From Pomphorhynchus laevis (lineage: Eukaryota > Acanthocephala > Palaeacanthocephala > Echinorhynchida > Pomphorhynchidae): a stretch of DNA of 64,000 bases. Location: contig WNNJ02002353.1 in assembly GCA_012934845.2 (NCBI GenBank), forward strand, positions 1-64,000. The letters are read 5' to 3'. The notes below the pieces were generated by a model, which worked only from the letters and a program-made list of their open reading frames with translations, made no database searches and was not told the DNA's origin. The translations under genes were made by a program, and so were the position numbers. Below are positions 20,240 through 29,853 of the stretch, piece by piece (position 1 is the first letter of the stretch; each line of letters opens with the position of its first letter).

Positions 20240-21490
20240 ACCTTCTTCCCGTTTCATCTGATGAAGTTGCCTTGGTTCTGCTGTCATTACCTAATAAAAC
20301 TTTTCCCTCTGATCCAAGTCCCACTCACTTGCTTAAAAATATCTGCTCCTATATCTTACCCTTCCTAACCACATTGTTAAACTCGTCCATCCGTATCCGT
20401 ACATTTCCTTCCATCTGGAAATGCGCCACTGTTCGTCCTTTCATCAAAAAGCAATCTCTCGACTCCTCATTATCATCTCGTACCGTCCTATTTCAGTTCT
20501 CCAAACCCTCTCTAAACTCCTTGAGCGTCTCATTCTTAAGCAAGTTAATACATATCTCTTTTCCTCCAACTTATTTCCTCCCTTCCAAGCCGCTTTTCGC
20601 TCTAATTACTCTACCGAAATTGCCTGTCTTAAAGTTTATAACGACTTACTCATATCACGCGATCATAAATTATGTAGTGTCATAGTTTCTGTTGATCTAT
20701 CATCTGCTTTTGACGTCGTCGATTACTAGATTATTCTTTATCGTATTCGTCATGATTATGGCTTCTATTTACCTAGTGTAGTTTGGTTTTATTAATATCT
20801 ATTAAACCGTACTTGTCGCGTTTGTTCTCACTCTTCTCTTTCCCATCCTTCTTCCATCCCGTCCGGGGTTCTACAAAGCTCCGTATTAGGTCATTTGCTT
20901 ATCTCTCTTCTTCTCGGTGATTTGTCTTCTTTTTATCATACATTTAACTTCCAAGTTTGCAATATGCTGATGACATTCTCATCTATGCTCATGCACCTGC
21001 TTTTCGTATTCATGATCTTAGTGTTTCTGCTTCCAACTGTCTTGCCTCAATTTTCAATCATATTTATTCTCTTCGTCTTACTCTGAATCCTAATAAATCC
21101 AAAATAATGTAGATTCTTCCTCGATGCCCCCTTCTCAGAACCTCCCTCCGTATCATTAAATTTACAATTCTTTCTATCGTTGATAATCTCGTTTTCCTAG
21201 GCTTCCATATTGACAACCGACTTTCACTTAAACATTTCGTTAGAGATAAAGTACGCTCAGCTACCTTGATACTTCGCAACCTCCGTCACGTTCGTAGATT
21301 GATCAATTTCTCTTCTTGTATGACGCTCATATCTTCTCTCCTTTTTTCTAGACTCGATTATTGTCTTAGTCTATTTTCCAACTCACCTAAATCCACTCTT
21401 CTTCCCCAACAACGCATCTTCAAATTCTCCTCCGTCTTCGTCGTTTTGATAATTTCGTCTTGCTATATTTCTGAACCTTCCTTTTCTTGA
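20240..21490 (+). pseudogene. LINE-A RT and C-terminal region, broken frames
   Basis: RT motifs appear in changing frames. They include LLSLPNKTFPSDPSPTHLLK, the WKCATVRPFIKKQ finger strand and YRPISVLQTLSKLLERLIL (20421-20729). FQAAFRSNYSTEIACLKVYN, VDLSSAFDVVDY and a damaged PSGVLQ..LG box (about 20860) follow. The catalytic segment (QYADDILIY in relatives) is recognisable near 20960-21000 but shifted. Compared with the other LINE-A copies this RT is inactive. It is nearly identical to the inverted partner at 53536-54800. Confidence 0.65.
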
Positions 21491-21540
21491 TAATTCTCGT
21501 CCTGTTTAATGTTTCTTGCGTTCCTGTAATTCCCTTCTAA

Positions 21541-22056
21541 AAAAACAGCAAAAGTCAGAGATAAATTTGTTATTTAAATGTGATCGGATTTAGCGTTTAA
21601 AACACGGCATTGACGTAGATTAGCGTATATGAATGAGAAGATGAGTCCACAAGAGAGGAGCAGTCACAACGAAGGAGCGGAAGCCAAAAGAGGTAGAGTA
21701 GTTTGGGACATGTAAAAGAAGGGAATTACGGGAACGCAGAGCACAGTACACAGTACGAGAATTGTCGAGAAAAGGAAGGTTGAGAAATGAAGGGGTATGA
21801 TAAATTTTATGACGAAAAGCAATGATAAGAAGAATTTGAACACGACAATAAATGGGAGTCAACAAAGATATGAGAGTCATACAAGAAGGGAAATCGATCA
21901 ATCTACGAACTTGACGGAGATTGCGGAGTATCAAGGTAGATGAGCGTACTTTATCTCTAACGAAAGGTTTAAGTGAAAGTCAGTTGTCGAAATGAAAGCC
22001 TAATAAAACTAGATTGTCAACGATAGGAAGAATTGTGGAATTTAATGATACGGATG
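21541..22056 (-). mobile_element. LINE-A C-terminal piece in opposite orientation
   Basis: The minus frame 21934-21620 reads MILRNLRQVRRLIDFPSCMT and a C-terminal region (NYSTSFGFRSFVVTAPLLW). It lacks the 3' hairpin. It is fused tail to tail with the plus-strand LINE-A at 21540 through a CTTCTAAAAAAACAGC join. At 22056 it is cut off abruptly and followed by a plus-strand LINE-A tail. An identical frame lies inverted at 53092-53406. Confidence 0.75.
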
Positions 22057-22086
22057 CCGTGCTTCAAACGACAAATCCTATCCTAT
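22057..22086 (+). mobile_element. LINE-A tail, left part (split by the Gypsy insertion)
   Basis: The 30 bp read TGCCGTGCTTCAAACGACAA and then ATCCTATCCTAT, matching the last codons of LINE-A ORF2 (compare 53418-53450, where the sequence is ATGCCGTGTTTTAAACG). The continuation lies at 26029 after the Gypsy element. Confidence 0.55.
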
Positions 22087-22184
22087 TGTGGTATCACATT
22101 TAATTGCCTTATCATTTATATTTAACTTTACCTACTATTTGTAGATTCGTGAATAAAAGCCATTTATTCTCTCTGGTTATCACA
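22087..22184 (+). repeat. 5' LTR of the Gypsy element (98 bp)
   Basis: It begins TGTGGTATCACA and ends TTATCACA, with TG...CA termini. It matches the copy at 25931-26028 except at two positions. It contains ATTCGTGAATAAAAG near its middle, an AATAAA-like signal that also pairs with the primer site just downstream. Confidence 0.92.
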
Positions 22185-22185
22185 A

Positions 22186-22199
22186 TTTTATTCACGAAT
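22186..22199 (+). promoter_or_regulatory. Primer-binding site, self-complementary to the LTR
   Basis: TTTTATTCACGAAT, one base after the 5' LTR, is the exact reverse complement of ATTCGTGAATAAAA at 22145-22158 inside the LTR. No match to a common tRNA 3' end (ending TGG) was seen here. This is the arrangement of self-priming Ty3/Gypsy elements such as Tf1, where the 5' end of the element RNA folds back as the primer. The mechanism is inferred from complementarity. Confidence 0.7.
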
Positions 22200-25100
22200 T
22201 GTCTTGATGGATACTCTGTTCAAGCCGGATACACTCAAACTAACGACAGACTGTACTGAAGCAGAACGCGAATGGCGTCACTGGCGATATCGCTTCGAAA
22301 CATTTATTAAACGCATCAAAATGGATTCACAAGATGACAAACTTGATCTCCTGGAAATCTCAATTTCTGCTCAATTATTCGACAAGATTGACGAGTGCCT
22401 GGATTATGATTCAGCAATGGATGTCCTCGACAAAGCATTCATAAAATCTACAAATTCGGTTTACAAACGACACCTACTGTGTTCTGCACGACAAACTCTC
22501 GATGAATCGATATCTAACTATGTGGATCGTCTTGAAACACTTGCGCGACAATGCACCTTCAAAGATGTGAAAGCTAAGGAGCTGCGCGATATTCTTATTT
22601 GCGATTCATTTATTACGGGTTTACAATCGAACGAAATTCGTCAACGCATACTCGAGACTAATGACATCGACAAAGAGAAAGCTTATCAAGTCGCTCGAAC
22701 GATTGAAGCAGCTCAAACTCAATCAAACGAATATCGACACACATCCGAATTCACAGTAAATGCCTTAAGGGAAACCAAAGGTTCAAAAGGAAATACTGAT
22801 ATTTCTGAAAGTGAAGAATCTATTGCCGTAGCTCAAAAGATCAACAAGAAAAGGTGCTACTTTTGTGGTGGAGTTATGCATACACGAAATCGTTGTCCAG
22901 CCCGGGATGCTGAATGTTCATTCTGCTTAAAACGTGGACACTACGAAAAAGTTTGTCGAACTAAGTTGCTTCGATCTCGACGAAAATACAATCGTAGTAC
23001 TCGACCATACGCGTCCGACTGTGAATCACTTAATATCATATCCTGTCAAAATGCAAATGGTGATGCATCTAAACTTGACGACATGACGGTACAAGTTCGC
23101 GTTGGAACACAACAGCTGGATGCTCTTATCGATACAGGGAGCTCTTCCAACTTTGTCGATTCATCAGTTATTTGAAAACTAGGTATTCCTACAGAATCTT
23201 GTTGTGTTAGGATTTCCATGGCTAATTCATCATTTACATCCGTATGCAATGAACGATGCGTATTACCGATATCTTACTGTGACCGAAACTATACTGACAT
23301 TCAATGCTTCGTCATGCCTCATCTTTGTCGTGATCTCATACTTGGTCATTCATTCCTGCGCTTGCATTCAAGTGTTTCCATTCGACTTCGAGGAAATGCT
23401 AAGCAAGAAACATTAACCATTGGGCAACTATCGAGCATGGAAATCGATATACCGTCGTTATTTTCAGACGATTTTAAAAACTGGAAACCTGCAGCAATTC
23501 CGTCCCGGCGCCGTAATATCGAAGATCGCCGCTTTATTGCTTCGGAAGTAAAACGGATGTTGTCCGAAGGCATCATCGAGCGCAGTCGCTCACCGTGGCG
23601 TGCGCAAGTTCTTATTGTAAACAGAGAAGGACGTCGTCGTCTAGTAGTAGATTACTCGCAGACCGTAAATAGATTCACGGCCCTCGACGCTTATCCCATG
23701 CCCCGAATTGACGACCTGATCGACACCATATCGTCCAATAACGTGTTTAGCACCCTCGATTTAAAAAGTGCTTACCATCAAGTTCCTTTGCGAGCAAACG
23801 AAAAATTCTTGACCGCATTCGAGGCAGATGGTCAACTCTATCAATTTCAGCGTATGCCTTTTGGACTCACGAATGCTGTAGCCACCTTCCAGCGAATAAT
23901 CAACGAGATCATAGAGAAAGAAAACTTAACCGGCACCTATTCATACCTCGACGATATCATTGTGTGCGGCAAAACACAGCAAGAACATGATACAAATCTG
24001 GCCAAGTTTCGTGAAGTTGCTTCTAGGTACCGAATAACACTAAATGAATCGAAATATATGATTAATAAAACGATGATCAATATTCTGGGATATCAAGTTG
24101 GTAGTGGTATTAAACGGCCTGATCCTAATCGTGTCTAACCTTTGCGAGAACTGCAGGTACCTCAAAATAAACGTCAACTGCGAAGAATTGTCGGCCTTTT
24201 CTCACATTATTCCAAATGGATTCAAAATGTTTCGTCGCAGATTCGTCCGTTAGCTGAAACCACGATATTTCCTATTACACCTGCAGCAAAGCGCTCATTT
24301 GAGATAATTCGTGATTGTATTATTTCAGCTACTCTAACACCCATTGATTTCAATAAGACATTTACAGTAGAGACTGACGCATCCCTTTATGCTATCGGTG
24401 CTGTATTAACGCAGGATAACAAACCCGTCGCATTTTATTCGCATACACTTAGTAAGAGTGTCGTTGGACATTCCGCCATTGAGAAAGAGGCCCTTGCCAT
24501 CGTTGAAGCATTGCGATATAGGAGGCACTATTTGTCTGGACAAACTTTCAATGTTCTAACGGATCAAAGGTCAGTTTCATTCATATTTAACAGGAATCAT
24601 AAGAGTAAAATTAAAAATGAAAAAGTGCAAAGATGGCGTCTCGATCTATCTGAGTTCAAAAATTGTATACTTTACCGGCCTGGAAAGTTGAATTATGCGG
24701 CCGACTCAATGTCTAGGGATATTTGTGCTTCAAGTTGCGGTTACTTTAACAAACAGAAAGATCTCAAGCTTCTTTGTGAACTTCACGCTACGCTTTGCCA
24801 CCCAGGAGTCAATCGTTTGTATCACTTCGTTCAATCGAATCAACTTCCATATAGCACTGAAGACGTTCGTTATGTTGTATCTCATTGCGTTACCTGTTCG
24901 TTGTTGAAACCAAACTTCTTCAAGCCTCCAAAAACTGCCCTCATTAGAACGACACGACCTTTCGAAAGAATTTCACTTGACTTCAAAGGTCCTTTGCCCA
25001 GTTCATCAGGCAAGAAATATTAGCTTACAGCTGTCGATGAATGTTCTCGTTATCCCTTTGGATTTGCATGCCGTGATATGTCCGCTCAAACAGTGATAAA

Positions 25101-25930
25101 TTGCCTGCGTGGTATAGTGACAATATTTGGTCCACCTGAATTTGTACATTCCGATCGCGGGTCATCCTTCATGTCGAAAGAATTCTCTGATTATCTGGAG
25201 AGTATTGGCATGGTAGCAAGTCACTCTTCTCCGTACAATCCGTTAGGCAACGGACAGATCGAACGCTATAATGGTATATTATGGAGCGCTGTACTTTTGC
25301 GGCTTAGAGACTACAATCGTCCGGTTGCTGCTTGGGAAACGGTCCTCGCTGAAAGCCTTCAATCTATTCGAGGACTATTATGCACCTCAACTGGCTCGAC
25401 ACCTCATGATCGAATCTTCAACTTCTCTAGACGCCCATTAATTAAATTCAATTTACCAGAATGGCTCCGTCGTCCCGGATCTGTATTCGTGCGAAACTTC
25501 TACAAACACGACAAATACGACGATAAATTGCTTAAAGCTAAACTGATAAACGCAAATCCAAACACGGCTCATATCGAACTTCCATCTGGGAAACAAGCAA
25601 ATATTTCAACTCGACACCTATCTCGTTATCCTTCGGAAACCTCCATTTACAAGGATCCAGAGAGTTCGGATATTCGTAGTTCGGGATTGTCAAGGGACGG
25701 GGATGACGACTGTCAAGATAGCTTCGATAGGAACCAGCCAGACTATGAAGATGATAACAATAACGGAAAGCAATATGATGCCACTGACAATATCGATATG
25801 AACTTGAGTTCAAAGAGGACATCAATTCCTGAGGCAAACCATCATCCCGTGACAACTAGAGAATTCTACCGACGAAGTACAAGAAGTCGAAGAAGTCCTG
25901 CATACTTCCAAAACTATCACATGGGATGAA

Positions 25931-26028
25931 TGTGGTATCACATTTAATTACTTTATCATTTATATTTAACTTTACCTACTATTTGTAGATTCGTGAATAA
26001 AAGCCATTTATTCTCTCTGGTTATCACA
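25931..26028 (+). repeat. 3' LTR of the Gypsy element (98 bp)
   Basis: Same length as the 5' LTR and 96 of 98 bases identical. It follows the integrase end almost immediately and is followed by the target duplication CCTAT. Confidence 0.92.
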
Positions 26029-26125
26029 CCTATTAAAACAATTTATCTGCTTGACTTTTTCATTTTTGTTTGTGGACTTGTAAGCGTGCAGCTTGTACGC
26101 ATTTGCCACATTAAATAAATTTGTA
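26029..26125 (+). mobile_element. LINE-A 3' tail, right part
   Basis: After the Gypsy element the LINE-A tail continues through TTGTAAGCGTGCAGCTTGTA, CGCATTTGCCACATTAAATA and AATTTG. It shows the family hairpin (GCGT...ACGC) and the A-rich end. Together with 22057-22086 it is the target of the Gypsy insertion. Confidence 0.75.
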
Positions 26126-26132
26126 TTATTAT

Positions 26133-26392
26133 AGTTTGAGGTTGTCAGCAAAAGCAAGACAGGGACTCTGAATCTGCAGCAACAAATCGTTAAAAAAATA
26201 CACTAAACAGCAGAGGTCCTAGTACGGTACCCTGCGGAACACCACAGTAAACGTGTCTGGGAGTGGAAAGATGGGTGCCAACTCTCACTCTAAAGAATCG
26301 ATTACGTAGGAAATCTTGAACCCACTTACACAACATTACAGGAATGCCGTAGTTAAACAGTAATGCTAAGAAGCTCTCATGCGGCACCCAGT
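26133..26392 (-). mobile_element. LINE-B2 RT fragment
   Basis: The minus frame 26387-26190 (PHESFLALLFNYGIPVMLCK, WVQDFLRNRFFRVRVGTHLS, YCGVPQGTVLGPLLF) and its continuation toward QSPCLAFADNL at about 26140 are almost identical to 37815-38060 in the long LINE-B2 copy. Both ends lie inside the RT, with no LINE tail, so this is an internal fragment. Confidence 0.75.
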
Positions 26393-26465
26393 TACTAAGG
26401 AATTGAATAACCTACCTATGGAAATAGTACGGACCACGAGCTCCTAGGTGGTCTAAGAATAATAA
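26393..26465 (+). mobile_element. Last codons and tail of a CR1-like LINE
   Basis: The plus strand reads LNNLPMEIVRTTSS, the typical end of a CR1 ORF2 (WNxLPxEIV), followed closely by an AATAATAATAATAAG end. Only about 70 bp remain. The family is not assigned. Confidence 0.4.
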
Positions 26466-26469
26466 TAAT

Positions 26470-27727
26470 AAGTGTCACTGAAACATGACTGCATCGTGAT
26501 ATCTCCGATGGTTCGATTGCTATTATGGGATATAATTTGGTGAGAGCTGATAGAGATTCTCGGAAGAGTGGAGGTGTGACGCTATATATTACGACGTCCT
26601 TAAATATTATTTTCACTCGTAATTTTACAAATGATCTGGGCACGTGTGAGTTTCTCTCAGTCATTGTTTCACACTTAGGAGATCCCTAAGGTATTGCCGT
26701 GTGCTACAGGTCGCCGCAATCATCCGTATTAAATCATGAATTCTCTGAACGAATTAGTCACTGTTCTGAGCTTGAAGAATATCTATTAGTTGGCGATTTT
26801 AATATACCCTCAGCTGGTCACATCAAGAATTATGTTTTGGATAGTGGTTCTTCCAAGTCAGATGTGGATTTGAGGAATTTTCTTACAAATGATCTTATGT
26901 TAGAACAACACGTGCAGTCGCTCACTCGAATCGCGCAAACTTAGAAATCTTGTCTGGATTTGGTATTTTCCAAATTAATTACAAGTGTGTGTAATATGAG
27001 CTATCAGAATCCCATTGGATTGAGTGATCATTGCATGATCTTATGCAATTATTTTCCTAGGTATATGATCCCAAAAGAGGAAAATCTGATAGTGTCGAAA
27101 AGATCTTGGCAACAAATTGATGAAGACTCATTACTAGAGGCGGCACTAGGAACATCATTTAACTGTGCTAGTGAAGACCTTGAGGTAAGGTGGCATGTTA
27201 TTGAATCATGTCTAGTAGCTCTGGCAGATAAGTTTGCACCATTCCGTAGAGTACCAAAACTAAAGCTAAATACCGTCCTTGGTTTGACACTGAATTGCGA
27301 TATGCTCTCAAACATATGAATCGACTATTTGAACTTAGCCGTCATCAGAATAATTTTAAAAAGCGGTATACAATGTTCCGAAATTTCGTCAATCGCCTTA
27401 AGATTACAAAAAGGCAAAGTTTTGAAGATCAATTAGCTTTACAAATTGATACAGAACCAAAAAAATTGGGCTTATGTGAAAGGATCCAGAGCTCTGCTAC
27501 CAGCTATTTCATCTTTAAGAGACGGTAATACTCGTACGACATCGCCAGACAGCATCACAGAAGTGTTTGCATCCGCTTTTGAGCTAACATCAGATGCTTT
27601 CTCTAGCATATGTGGAGATGCATCATCACATCAGGTAGAAATTGATTCTCATGTTTAACGATAACAGCACATGAGGTTTTTGTTGAATTGGCTAGGTTAT
27701 CTAGATCATCATCAGCAGGCCCAGATG
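26470..27727 (+). mobile_element. LINE-J, CR1-like endonuclease and linker region
   Basis: Frames around 26470-27658 give an APE endonuclease: YNLVRADRDSRKSGGVTLYI, AVCYRSPQSSV, YLLVGDFNIPSAG, GLSDHCMILCNYF. A linker follows (FELSRHQNNFKKRYTMFRNF, ITKRQSFEDQLAL). The last readable part is SSSAGPDD at about 27705-27727, the start of the RT. There the Penelope-like sequence begins, so the RT was cut off by it. At least four frame breaks are present. Confidence 0.65.
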
Positions 27728-27952
27728 ATTAAATCAGCTAACTGAGTCTACGTATTGTTATATAATTATAAAATAAACAAAACATAATAATGCTAAATCA
27801 AAATTTAATAATTAAATAATAAAATTAATAATTGTTTTTAGATTTTCTATAATTTAAATCAAGTTAAAAAAATAATAAAAAATAAAATTTAAAATAAAAG
27901 TTATTTTTATGAATTGACTAATAAATAACAGACGTGTATCAGAATAAGAATT

Positions 27953-28056
27953 AGAGGTCATCAGGAGGTAACTGCTATGCTATCAGGTTTCGGCCCCTAA
28001 CTCCTCTACCCAACATAGCAGCGGGGCCAAATACATGCTAATGATGTATTTCCTCT
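27953..28056 (-). ncRNA. Candidate structured RNA in the PLE 3' region (hammerhead-like elements)
   Basis: On the minus strand the 104-nt segment starts AGAGGAAA (28056-28049) and ends CTGATGACCTCT (27964-27953). AGAGG and CCTCT can pair to close it. Inside are a hairpin AATACAT/ATGTATT and a stem CTGCTATG/CATAGCAG, plus GGCCCC/GGGGCC, which would cross the second stem as a pseudoknot. The second PLE copy (63796-63899) has the same length and motifs, with a compensatory change in the first hairpin (AATACGT/ACGTATT). PLEs are known to encode hammerhead ribozymes. The CTGATGA and GAAA boxes fit that, but the register of the core is imperfect, so activity is not claimed. Confidence 0.45.
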
Positions 28057-28095
28057 GAAATAACTATCTAGTATCTTATTCTAATGCAAAGTATA

Positions 28096-29241
28096 TTATT
28101 TATTATCCATCCATAAAAATTTGCCACTTAAGAGTTTAAATTTATTCTTTATATTATTGTGTTGATTTATATATTTTACTATTTTCTGCTTGATGTTATT
28201 TTTATAGTAACCTAGTTTAAAATATGTATCTATTAAATTATTTAAATGATTTTGAATAAAGCCAATATCATTACATATTGTTGCAATTCTTAAAATTTCA
28301 TTATTTAATGTATTATATTTTATATTATATGGTATGCATGAATGCTCATGCAAAAATATGTTTCTTGTAAATTTAAATATGTCATCTTTACGATATAAAT
28401 TAATAGTAGTTTTAGTTAATGTTAATTTAATGTTCATATCTAGATATACACCTTCTTTATCATTAATATTGGTTTTGTTAAGAATAAGGCTTTCTGGATA
28501 AATTTGTTCACTAATTGAATAAAAATTATTAGAATTAAATACACATATATCATCAATGTATCGAAACATATATTTCATATATTTATATTGTTTAGATTTA
28601 GTTTTTACACAGTTATGAACAAATTCATATTCTATAAAGCTTAAAAACAAGTCAGCTATAATTGGGCTACTATTACCACCCATTGGAACACCTTTTACTT
28701 GTCTAAATATAGATGTCCCTACTTTTAAATAATTTTGATTTATCAAAATATTTAAGGATTCTATTAATTCAATTTTATCCATATATTTATATTTATTTGA
28801 TGGTTTAATTTTTGTTAGATAGGCGTTATAATTATTATAACATATATATGTATATCTTTTTCCGAATATAAGGTTAATTAATTTTACTAACGCTTCTTTA
28901 ATATCTACTAAATCTAGATTTGTATAAAGCGTACTAAAATCGTATGTATTTATATTTTGAAAATTTATTCCTTTTGTCTGTTCTAAAAATTCTTTTGTAG
29001 AATTAATACTGAAATAGTGTTTTATACCAGTATTAATTTCGATTACCTTGCAATATTTTTTAAAATGTGCTTTAATTACTTTAAGTATTTTATTCATATA
29101 GACAGAAAGTGGTTTTAATGTACATTTAAACGCACTACATATGAACCTAGGTTTTATTGGATTTTTATGTAATTTTGGATTCCAATATAATATAGGTATA
29201 GTTTTATTATCTAATTCAACCTTTATACCCTTTTTATCCAT
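28096..29241 (-). CDS. Penelope-like reverse transcriptase
   Basis: This 381-residue open frame carries, in order, LYWNPKLHKNPIKPRFICSA (PLE-type first motif), YDFSTLYTNLDL (motif A, catalytic Asp), RQVKGVPMGGNSSPIIADLF (motif B), YMFRYIDDICVF (motif C, two catalytic Asp), LDMNIKLT (motif D/E area) and a thumb-like tail ending FKLLSGKFLWMDNK. PLE RTs are related to telomerase RT. Length fits RT plus thumb only. A GIY-YIG domain would need about 100 further residues, and none is seen before the stop. Methionine 1 is a frame start, since the upstream frame 29271-29771 belongs to the same protein in relatives. The catalytic residues look intact. Confidence 0.8.
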   Translation of the reverse strand: MDKKGIKVELDNKTIPILYWNPKLHKNPIKPRFICSAFKCTLKPLSVYMNKILKVIKAHFKKYCKVIEINTGIKHYFSINSTKEFLEQTKGINFQNINTYDFSTLYTNLDLVDIKEALVKLINLIFGKRYTYICYNNYNAYLTKIKPSNKYKYMDKIELIESLNILINQNYLKVGTSIFRQVKGVPMGGNSSPIIADLFLSFIEYEFVHNCVKTKSKQYKYMKYMFRYIDDICVFNSNNFYSISEQIYPESLILNKTNINDKEGVYLDMNIKLTLTKTTINLYRKDDIFKFTRNIFLHEHSCIPYNIKYNTLNNEILRIATICNDIGFIQNHLNNLIDTYFKLGYYKNNIKQKIVKYINQHNNIKNKFKLLSGKFLWMDNK

Positions 29242-29270
29242 TATAGAACAGTGACTTGTAATAATTGTTT

Positions 29271-29771
29271 CTAACTCAACTCACTACGTTCATATGTTGG
29301 ATTTACATTTAAATCATTAGAATTAACCTCTTTCATTAGTATATCATAATAAAGCTTTTTGCATATGAAGACAAAGTTATTACTAGCTTTATCAATAGTT
29401 GTTATTATATAGTTATCCTTTAATTTAGTAAGTTCTTTATACATATCTTTATTAATTTTATCTTTCCTTTTATAATTGTTTGTTATTTTCATTTTATTTT
29501 TAATTTTATCAAATATATAATCTTTCCAAATTTTTATCTTAGATATATTCGAGCTTTCACTATTAATCAGCTTACTAAAGTAATCATTTAAGTTATTATA
29601 TAACGAACTGTAAATTTTATTTTTGTCGTTGTTGTTATTTAATCTATATTTATACCCTTTTGATAGCAGCTTTCTTAATTCACAATTTTCAATTAATTCT
29701 AGATTATGGGTACATATATGTTCATTTATTTTATCAAAACTAAGACTTTTACAATTGCATTCTGTTTCCAT
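29271..29771 (-). CDS. PLE N-terminal conserved region
   Basis: The frame reads METECNCKSLSFDKINEHIC then THNLELIENCELRKLLSKGY, a pattern found before the RT in PLE proteins (CNC, H-I-x-T-x-x-L, LRxLxxKG). The end holds IITTIDKASNNFVFICKKLY, which normally leads straight into the RT. It stops 30 bp before the RT frame starts, so a frame break or short readthrough separates them. The function of this region is not established; it is thought to be the TERT-like N-terminal extension. Confidence 0.65.
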   Translation of the reverse strand: METECNCKSLSFDKINEHICTHNLELIENCELRKLLSKGYKYRLNNNNDKNKIYSSLYNNLNDYFSKLINSESSNISKIKIWKDYIFDKIKNKMKITNNYKRKDKINKDMYKELTKLKDNYIITTIDKASNNFVFICKKLYYDILMKEVNSNDLNVNPTYERSELS

Positions 29772-29853
29772 TATGTTTCTAATATTATCGTTACATATTT
29801 ATTTTAATTCTTTATTATAATTTCAAATTTTTCGTCCTAATGGTGGTAGGAGT

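Larger units (their letters stand above)
17806..21540 (+). mobile_element. LINE-A, long copy lacking its 3' end
   Basis: The element starts with its 20-bp monomers. A 5' UTR follows, then a broken ORF1 (about 18060-18938) with a CGFC-type zinc motif and an SRLDDDVSTFRSNL RRM-like helix. ORF2 follows, with endonuclease (18902-19640), linker (19690-20210), RT (20250-21200) and C-terminal region to about 21540. Motifs are LFNTRSILHKAD, VTESWHSDSDD, LGDFNIRLDRP, LSDHFLVTL and FRSNYSTEIACLKVYNDLL. Frames break repeatedly. At 21541 it is joined directly to an oppositely oriented LINE-A piece. The junction and both flanking pieces recur inverted at about 52.97-56.39 kb. Confidence 0.75.
22087..26028 (+). 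mobile_element. Ty3/Gypsy LTR retrotransposon with very short LTRs, nearly whole but broken
   Basis: This element is bounded by 98-bp LTRs and flanked by the 5-bp target duplication CCTAT (22082-22086 and 26029-26033). Parts in order are: gag-like region (about 22204-22840), two CCHC zinc knuckles (about 22850-22970), aspartic protease with DTGSS (about 23130), reverse transcriptase with LDLKSAYHQVPL and YLDD (23944-23955), RNase H with TDAS (about 24370), and integrase. The integrase has its HHCC finger (about 24780-24900), the core acidic residues (SLDFKGP, HSDRGSS, GNGQIERYNG, about 24980-25270) and a chromodomain-less tail ending near 25928. The order RT, RNase H, integrase places it in Ty3/Gypsy (Metaviridae); the clade is not resolved. 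The frame has a few breaks (about three), so it is a fossil, but the LTRs differ at only two of 98 positions, which implies a recent insertion. There is no envelope gene. Confidence 0.9.

Noticed and set aside
27953-28056. Calling the PLE segment a canonical hammerhead ribozyme
   Set aside because: CTGATGA and GAAA are present, but the closing stem and GAAA overlap by one base and stem I next to CTGATGA does not pair cleanly, so only a candidate structure is reported.
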